Shown: piece by piece, positions 6,001-7,002 of the stretch | Layout of the letters: the number at the start of each line of letters is the position of its first letter | How positions within the stretch are numbered: position 1 is the stretch's first letter | NCBI GenBank assembly: GCA_041736915.1 | Contig: JBGSST010000124.1 | Coordinates: 1-7,002, forward strand | Direction: 5' to 3' | From: JBGSST01 sp041736915 | Lineage (GTDB): Bacteria > Bdellovibrionota > FAC87 > UBA2466 | Length of the DNA stretch: 7,002 nucleotides | Position numbers and translations under genes: made by a program | Notes under the pieces: model-generated | Told to the model about the DNA's origin: nothing | Database searches by the model: none | What the model saw: only the letters and a program-made list of their open reading frames with translations

Positions 6001-6959
6001 TCGGGGCCGGAATACGGAACGGTCGCCGAGCTCGGAGTAAATGCGATTAACGGAGTATTGAAATCGAGAGTTACCGAGGCAAGCGACGTGTACGGAGAAG
6101 TGTGGGTACGATCGACTGACTCCACCGAGTTCTGAATCGCCGTGCAGTTGGTGACCTGCGCCGCCACGGTGGCCTCAAAGCAAGCGCCCGGCGCAAGGTA
6201 CGCCAACGTGCGCGTGCTGCCCGAGCCAGTCATCGCCGGCGATACCGGTGCGTTTTGGGTGAACGAGGTCAAGGTCAGGGAGCTCAGGCCGTTAGTCAGC
6301 GTAACGTCGTACAGGCCGCCCAAGCCCGTGTTACACGCGCTGAGCGTGAAGCTGGCGTCCTGACCAACCGCCTTCGTCTGCTGCGACGGACTTACGGTAA
6401 GTAACGTGGCGCCTTCCGCGACCAAGATCGACTGCGAAACCGTAGTGGCGCCGACAAGTCCGCCGCCGTTGGTGTTCGAGTAGTTGTAATGATGCTGAAC
6501 GCTGTAAGATCCGCCCACCACCGTGGAGGCCGCCGATAAGCCGAAGCCAAACTTCAGCGAGCAGTTCGCGGGTAAGTCATAGCCGGCCGGCAACGTGATG
6601 CTCAGCGCGGTGCCTACCTGGCCGGCCGACACCGACGGAGCCGCGCCGCAGCCAGCGCCAGTGGGGGTAACGCCCACGCTGCTGGCTACGTAGTTGAAGC
6701 CGGTCGGTAAGGTGACGGAGTACGCTAGCTCGTACGCGCTATCCGCACCGATACCATTGGCCAACGTGAACTCGAAACGATCGCCGGCCGAAGCGACGAC
6801 ATCGGAGGAACCATTCCAAGCGCCCGCGACGTCCATGTAGGTGCGCACGCCGTCGGCCGAAACAAAGCCGGTCGACGTCGTCAACGAAGGCGGCGCAAAT
6901 AGCCCGGAAGCCGCAAAGGCGGCTACAACAAAAGCAAAAAGCTTCCGGGATTGGTTCAT
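1..6959 (-). CDS. Giant secreted multi-repeat DUF11-like surface protein, C-terminus beyond the window
   Basis: One uninterrupted frame of 2319 full codons, from ATG at 6957-6959 to the left edge, with no internal stop and no frameshift found when read codon by codon. The product begins with a signal peptide. It then consists of about 16 diverged beta-rich modules full of Thr, Ser, Gly, Asn, Val and Ala and poor in Lys and Arg. Hallmarks such as VKDTLPAGL (module 7), VTDSLPEGL (module 14) and ADVLPAGT (module 15), with TNNG or NTG turns, place it in the DUF11 / conserved-repeat family, which overlaps with isopeptide-forming fimbrial repeat proteins. Such proteins are typically exported and build surface stalks, adhesins or matrix. 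I count 24 cysteines, an even number, 22 of them in the first 1600 residues. No catalytic motif is seen. Anchor type (sortase, PEP-CTERM, type IX signal or none) cannot be judged because the C-terminus is missing. The ATG was chosen because it directly precedes a good signal peptide, although the frame is also open upstream. Confidence 0.95.
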   Translation of the reverse strand, partial: MNQSRKLFAFVVAAFAASGLFAPPSLTTSTGFVSADGVRTYMDVAGAWNGSSDVVASAGDRFEFTLANGIGADSAYELAYSVTLPTGFNYVASSVGVTPTGAGCGAAPSVSAGQVGTALSITLPAGYDLPANCSLKFGFGLSAASTVVGGSYSVQHHYNYSNTNGGGLVGATTVSQSILVAEGATLLTVSPSQQTKAVGQDASFTLSACNTGLGGLYDVTLTNGLSSLTLTSFTQNAPVSPAMTGSGSTRTLAYLAPGACFEATVAAQVTNCTAIQNSVESVDRTHTSPYTSLASVTLDFNTPLIAFTPSSATVPYSGPENVSFSVSNTGLGDAFAVVLTSNLHTLPVTVTNVAAGWSYNALNGSFTRTASSGTIGNGASATLSYTLEQNQCQPVNANSTILWRSAYNDGCSNPYKVPSTTSSVAIGGGEPISITKTGPQRVNLSESGTWSITVTPNDVNQLGEDVTVTDTLPTSMASISVGSAPAGTSVTCPGGTCEAGELVTWSVPKAALTGALTLPINFTAPSNPCLAGTPIGSTATASSEWGPPDCPYSRSAGVTTYIAQTPGFTSLQSYNLANSLQTGSNNFETGAADNGNGVRNIALGEGEFLEYTNSYDFSPGYPGTWTGSTYEDDFGGVAGQTLVPGSLTVNLNGTGDVAVPSGSIDATPGQLSVNLDFLASGLWVGVDSVSDQEVVFSYRTTVSDDDLLGETSRSIVNVSRFTLNGGAQGCGGSGNVSFTQPLLYRVYRASAGLGLNIPSTLDVCQVFTVTATVDPTAQSDLNNTQAGTWNARVTQSTTGAYDYLTSQTPAYGGDFTGAVTYSENGGANPTFERNGAPLQQSANGTITYNMRLKAQSTTTPAAVTGSLVYDDTQVAQSVGRAFPASGSATPTVVRQGDLSIIVTPSTLYVRSNRAQFRIYVINGGDGVAYAVKVKDTLPAGLTANATATNDANPSGPTVVVSGAGQIMEWSIGDLAPGASKSIEVIANAGGNVCSIPNGSNEIVASWGCGGTDHETETSLLPNFVFPTGAMQVLHDTTQTQAGVCDISGGRDVIIVKNTGATRLYNVVVNEALNPASTGVDIAGAVEYSTNGGSSWSPILGVTSGSGTTGSPYSWNSTNIPALLDMGTLSDGGPAEVRIRFPVSGNELTNLLPSITASASANIGCGTSVTSPGSAYAITVRRPNMNVSTTGRNSTDFPAGAFGETVYAKPGQVVRWQANLANNGNYVAQNVLFNANLANTSGSPTAALTGGSDVATPISDGVDEGIDNIAASSTAPYYFDETVGATCVDGPSSVAIRWGCSATSTLTSPTSNADPATIIMNPNFTATQLSQAWTVRPGGNGEIAVTITNTGAEAANVKITETLVSGFKYDATYTPVLSGTGYPTNISGVTVDATSLTAPIFNFTGVLPNGKNLTLTFRVYQDDNFDSLHNPFINPEVAPGTDPSPPPSADNVTLLEYQNGCTNNASASRTQTLDPLTPDLDMTVSAASSPLFVTNNTAYTFNFTITNNGDPGSIADHITWTDMIGGGWTAKTITIQQSGTGGAVSGTACGATCTSAQLGTLASGASAIVRVVATANANGMPLTMKASVTGAQYLSDDLTATGNNYSYDTTQALAIGYSQSLTLQATNETHTTNPSIAVGEEATFRLRLTLFGSEAGVAASHFTGITVRETLPTTYGYISDAPTGSNTATIASTTPPAVGSNGAIVYTLADVSSESGVIFETDIVGRLKNNGTTATHGTNNATTRINLGSQFTIFGTQYRTSDAADGFTGGTPTTLASLHSQVATAVARPSVTVDKQARNISNGTVFGQSAIGDAGDIMEYRVIVTNAASRATAFDLSITDTMSSKLNLQSGAADGIDNDGDGTIDGLDLDGEGTFTVGAGGNIVFNHGNAGSLASLASGSSKTFTYRAVIEATAQPNETIANSVAVVNSTLPGTNGSQTIPPGPPPPPFGDPDTVNGEDVLTVADATNTVVQLVTFGKSLFNTSIGGDTSANVLVGEQARFRIVLELPEGVTPALVVTDSLPEGLVLVNRPAVEFGASITGCNLPPPSMVPAGVPANGLGGPLAMSWTIGTCTVPPATAAADRTITIYYDAQVRNIAANTNPVTLVNSANYSFTSSPVLSPSTVTLTVINPNINVFTVAVSPTTGLDAGDEITYTVSMTNNGTATAYDLNIADVLPAGTTFKPGSTAVSVGPTFGAPDLSGQNVTWGRTQGVPQTIDLAAGATLTYTYVATLNDTVEPDQVLQNSVTMTYTSLPGSPGANLGTAVGVAGAADGERDGSGVAPNTYSQTGNASATVKNAYSVIKTKSGDTLTPSGFRVGDT
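78..578 (-). repeat. Module 15: B-type repeat, copy B2 (residues 2128-2294)
   Basis: DAGDEITYTVSMTNNGTATA, YDLNIADVLPAGTTFKPGS, VTWGRTQ, LAAGATLTYTYVATLND and LQNSVTMTYTSLPGSPG give a complete canonical repeat. It is followed by the GAADGERDGSG loop and an NASATV strand. The T-S-L-P-G ... G-E-R-D-G-S-G ending is a pattern familiar from long DUF11 proteins. The entry strand has no Lys, so no isopeptide bond is expected here. No cysteine. Confidence 0.85.
579..1046 (-). repeat. Module 14: A-type repeat, copy A2 (residues 1972-2127)
   Basis: The best isopeptide-type repeat seen. Entry VTFGKSLFNTS with Lys1977, then VLVGEQARFRIVLELPEGVT with Glu1996, ALVVTDSLPEGLVLV, and an exit VNSANYSF with Asn2106. 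It holds the only two cysteines of the C-terminal part (ITGCNLP, GTCTVPP), 25-30 residues apart. It contains three consecutive CCC proline codons at 822-830. Confidence 0.8.
822..830 (+). repeat. Homopolymer G9 tract inside the coding region
   Basis: Nine G on the plus strand, read as CCC CCC CCC (Pro2044-2046) on the coding strand. The frame is intact on both sides (GCNL before, SMVPAG after). Poly-G/C runs of this length can slip during replication, and any change not a multiple of three would truncate this protein. Confidence 0.85.
1119..1142 (-). other. Proline tract between modules B1 and A2 (residues 1940-1947)
   Basis: The codons encode PPGPPPPP, preceded by Thr-Ile and followed by Phe-Gly-Asp. 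This is probably an extended spacer between beta-domains. The DNA is a nearly pure G/A run on the plus strand (AGGGGGAGGAGGAGGG near 1119-1134), so it is a low-complexity spot where length change is plausible. Confidence 0.6.
1344..1403 (-). other. EF-hand-like Asp/Gly loop (residues 1853-1872)
   Basis: Residues Asp1856, Asp1858, Asp1860 and Asp1864 fit the D-x-D-x-D-G-x-x-D pattern of calcium loops. Further acidic residues Asp1867, Asp1869 and Glu1871 follow in a second, imperfect run. Such DGIDNDGDGTID loops are common in secreted repeat proteins and are thought to bind calcium. Binding here is inferred from the motif only. Confidence 0.6.
1602..2132 (-). repeat. Module 12: A-type repeat, copy A1 (residues 1610-1786)
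   Basis: Entry SQSLTLQATNETHTTNPSIA, then VGEEATFRLRLTLFGSEAGV, HFTGITVRETLPTTYGYISD, and an exit with GTNNATTRIN. This resembles fimbrial isopeptide-type repeats of the form VGE-x-V-T-Y-x-L-x-V-x-L-P-E-G. The usual entry-strand Lys is Gln here (LTLQAT). It carries an acidic SDAADGFTGG loop near its end and no cysteine. Confidence 0.7.
2133..2543 (-). repeat. Module 11: DUF11-like domain with CGATC (residues 1473-1609)
   Basis: Core NTAYTFNFTITNNGDPGSI, then HITWTDMIGGGWTAKTI, with W-T-D-M where D-T-L-P normally stands. A tight pair in GTACGATCTSAQ could form a small disulfide loop. It is followed by LGTLASGASAIVRVVATAN, the typical L-x-x-G-x-S/A strand. This is the last module before the A/B super-repeat region. 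Confidence 0.7.
2544..2996 (-). repeat. Module 10: DUF11-like domain (residues 1322-1472)
   Basis: Core GGNGEIAVTITNTGAEAANV followed by KITETLVSGFKYDATYTP, which aligns with the D-T-L-P-x-G-F-x-Y strand but with Glu and Val-Ser replacing Asp and Pro-x. A PSPPPSADN linker precedes a single cysteine (YQNGCTNN). That cysteine has no partner within the module. Confidence 0.7.
2997..3422 (-). repeat. Module 9: DUF11-like domain ending in WGC (residues 1180-1321)
   Basis: Core GQVVRWQANLANNGNYVAQ has the N-N-G turn. It carries an acidic loop ISDGVDEGIDNIA. The cysteine pair at 3102-3104 and 3063-3065 is C-x12-C and ends AIRWGC, the same ending as in module 7. Confidence 0.7.
3423..3872 (-). repeat. 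Module 8: DUF11-like domain with Asp-box-like motif (residues 1030-1179)
   Basis: Core RDVIIVKNTGATRLYNVVV carries the N-T-G turn. The motif DIAGAVEYSTNGGSSW (3675-3722) resembles the Asp-box S-x-D-x-G-x-[ST]-W, with Asn in place of Asp, and is shared in part with segment 6. Two cysteines (GVCDI, IGCGTS) sit near the two ends of the module. Confidence 0.65.
3873..4286 (-). repeat. Module 7: canonical DUF11 domain (residues 892-1029)
   Basis: The clearest family member in the first half: RAQFRIYVINGGDGVAYAV, then VKVKDTLPAGLTANATA, then WSIGDLAPGASKSIEVIANA. This is the usual order of entry strand, D-T-L-P-x-G-L, and W-x-I-G-x-L-x-P-G. It closes with a cysteine pair at 3981-3983 and 3936-3938 in the form C-x14-C ending ASWGC. 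Confidence 0.85.
4287..4817 (-). repeat. Segment 6: long atypical module (residues 715-891)
   Basis: Opens with IVNVSRFTLNGGAQGCGGSG and continues LLYRVYRASAGLGL. A cysteine pair (GCGG, DVCQ) lies in its first third. The motif DFTGAVTYSENGG (4482-4520) recurs in modified form in module 8. It ends with TGSLVYDDTQVAQSVGR before the TVVRQGDLS junction of module 7. At about 177 residues it is longer than its neighbours. Confidence 0.5.
4818..5282 (-). repeat. Segment 5: atypical cysteine-free beta-rich segment (residues 560-714)
   Basis: This stretch has no cysteine and lacks the D-T-L-P strand. It is rich in aromatic and acidic residues (GEFLEYTNSYDF, STYEDDFGGVAG) and contains an acidic GAADNGNG loop. 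It ends FSYRTTVSDDDLLGETSRS, which looks like the exit strand of a repeat domain. It is probably a strongly diverged member of the same fold family; a different inserted domain is also possible. Confidence 0.5.
5283..5690 (-). repeat. Module 4: DUF11-like domain with VTDTLP strand (residues 424-559)
   Basis: Begins EPISITKTGPQRVNLSES, then GTWSITVTPNDV and DVTVTDTLPTSM, the D-T-L-P hallmark. Four cysteines: two close together in TCPGGTCEAG, and a terminal pair at 5373-5375 and 5310-5312, 20 residues apart, with SEWGPPDC before the second. Confidence 0.75.
5691..6080 (-). repeat. Module 3: DUF11-like domain, sister of module 2 (residues 294-423)
   Basis: The core ENVSFSVSNTGLGDAFAVVL aligns with module 2: F-[TS]-[LV]-S-x-[CS]-N-T-G-L-G, then V-x-L-T. 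It ends in a cysteine pair, with Cys codons at 5784-5786 and 5727-5729, 18 residues apart and with a Trp between them (STILWRSAYNDGC). Confidence 0.7.
6081..6440 (-). repeat. Module 2: DUF11-like domain with NTGLG turn (residues 174-293)
   Basis: Starts SQSILVAEGATLLTVSPS. Its core ASFTLSACNTGLGGLYDVTL has the central N-T-G turn of the family. It holds three cysteines (SACN, GACF, TNCT), so one may be free or bridge to a neighbour. The core closely resembles that of module 3. Confidence 0.7.
6441..6893 (-). repeat. Module 1: N-terminal DUF11-like domain (residues 23-173)
   Basis: The first mature domain. It has an entry strand AGDRFEFTLANG, then AYSVTLPTGFNYVASSVG, which matches the DUF11 pattern of a Y/F-rich strand followed by LP-x-G-F-x-Y. 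Two cysteines (TGAGCGAAP and PANCSLKFG) could form one disulfide. It ends with a YSVQHHYNYSNTNGG segment before the junction SQSILVAEGA. Confidence 0.7.
6894..6959 (-). other. N-terminal signal peptide (residues 1-22)
   Basis: The protein starts MNQSRKLFAFVVAAFAASG: a short n-region with Arg5 and Lys6, then a hydrophobic core from Leu7 to about Ala17. This is a Sec-type export signal. The exact cleavage site is uncertain. Cleavage after Ala22 would put Pro at +1, which signal peptidase I disfavours; an A-x-A at residues 14-16 would leave a rather short core. No lipobox cysteine is present, so a lipoprotein is unlikely. Confidence 0.85.
6903..6949 (-). repeat. 9-bp inverted repeat within the signal-peptide codons
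   Basis: CCCGGAAGC at 6903-6911 is the exact inverse complement of GCTTCCGGG at 6941-6949, with a 29-base loop between them. In the mRNA it would pair codons 4-7 with codons 17-19, directly downstream of the start. It could damp translation initiation, but the loop is long and the pairing could be due to chance. Confidence 0.4.
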
Positions 6960-6982
6960 GGGTGACAGAACGAGCAAAAAGC
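6933..6982 (-). repeat. 10-bp direct repeat flanking the start codon
   Basis: On the coding strand GCTTTTTGCT occurs at 6982-6973, upstream of the ATG, and again at 6942-6933, inside the signal-peptide codons, 40 bases apart. The copies are exact. This could be an operator-like pair, the trace of a small duplication, or coincidence favoured by a T-run. Confidence 0.35.
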
Positions 6983-7002
6983 CTGGCCGAAGAGATCGGT
7001 GA
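6960..7002 (-). other. Upstream leader of the giant gene, no clear Shine-Dalgarno
   Basis: Only 43 bases precede the ATG. Reading toward the gene, the last bases before it are pyrimidine-rich (TTCTGTCACCC), with no purine-rich ribosome binding site and no recognisable -10/-35 pair. The reading frame has no stop here and contains in-frame TTG (6975-6977) and CTG (6966-6968) codons, so a longer N-terminus is not excluded. The gene may use a leaderless or SD-independent start, or the promoter may lie outside the window. Confidence 0.5.

Noticed and set aside
6903..6949. Inverted repeat read as a transcription terminator
   Set aside because: It lies inside the first codons of the gene, has a 29-base loop, and no U-tract follows it in the direction of transcription.
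6966..6977. Alternative upstream in-frame starts, TTG at 6975-6977 and CTG at 6966-6968
   Set aside because: They would add a few residues (LLVLSP) ahead of a signal peptide that is already complete from the ATG, and no ribosome site is visible before them. They are not excluded, but the ATG is the simpler choice.
1..7002. CRISPR array or DNA tandem-repeat array suggested by the repetitive look of the window
   Set aside because: The periodicity is that of 120-185-codon protein modules with diverged DNA; there are no short identical repeats with regular spacers.

Overview
The window is almost entirely one gene. A single reading frame on the minus strand opens at an ATG at 6957-6959 and runs without a stop to the left edge at position 1. 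It encodes at least 2319 residues of one very large secreted or cell-surface protein. Only 43 bases (6960-7002) lie outside it, and the stop codon and C-terminus are off the window. The sequence is visibly G+C-rich. With a signal peptide, no recognisable Shine-Dalgarno sequence and Asp/Gly-rich loops, this would suit a free-living, probably Gram-negative environmental bacterium (for example Acidobacteriota, Verrucomicrobiota or Planctomycetota). Nothing here fixes the taxon.

The protein is a string of about 16 diverged beta-sandwich-type segments of roughly 120-185 residues. Many carry the hallmarks of the DUF11 / 'conserved repeat domain' family and related isopeptide-forming fimbrial domains: an entry strand of the type VGE/AGD-x-x-x-[FY], a central TNNG or NTG turn, a D-[ST]-L-P-x-G strand, and an exit strand with N-[ST]-[AV].

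Layout in protein order (right to left in the window): 6959-6894 signal peptide; 6893-5283 four N-terminal modules, most with paired cysteines; 5282-4287 two atypical segments; 4286-2133 five DUF11-like modules with cysteines, several ending in a Trp-Gly-Cys type motif; 2132-1 a nearly cysteine-free part in which two module types, A (VGE-x-A-x-F-R) and B (G-D-x-x-x-Y-x-V-x-x-T-N), alternate A-B-A-B-A as a two-domain super-repeat of roughly 1.0-1.1 kb.

The likely role is structural or adhesive at the cell surface: a long stalk or fibre stiffened by disulfides in the N-terminal half and perhaps by isopeptide bonds or calcium in the C-terminal half. That role is inferred from architecture; no enzyme active site is visible. 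No RNA gene, mobile element, CRISPR array or second protein gene can be supported.
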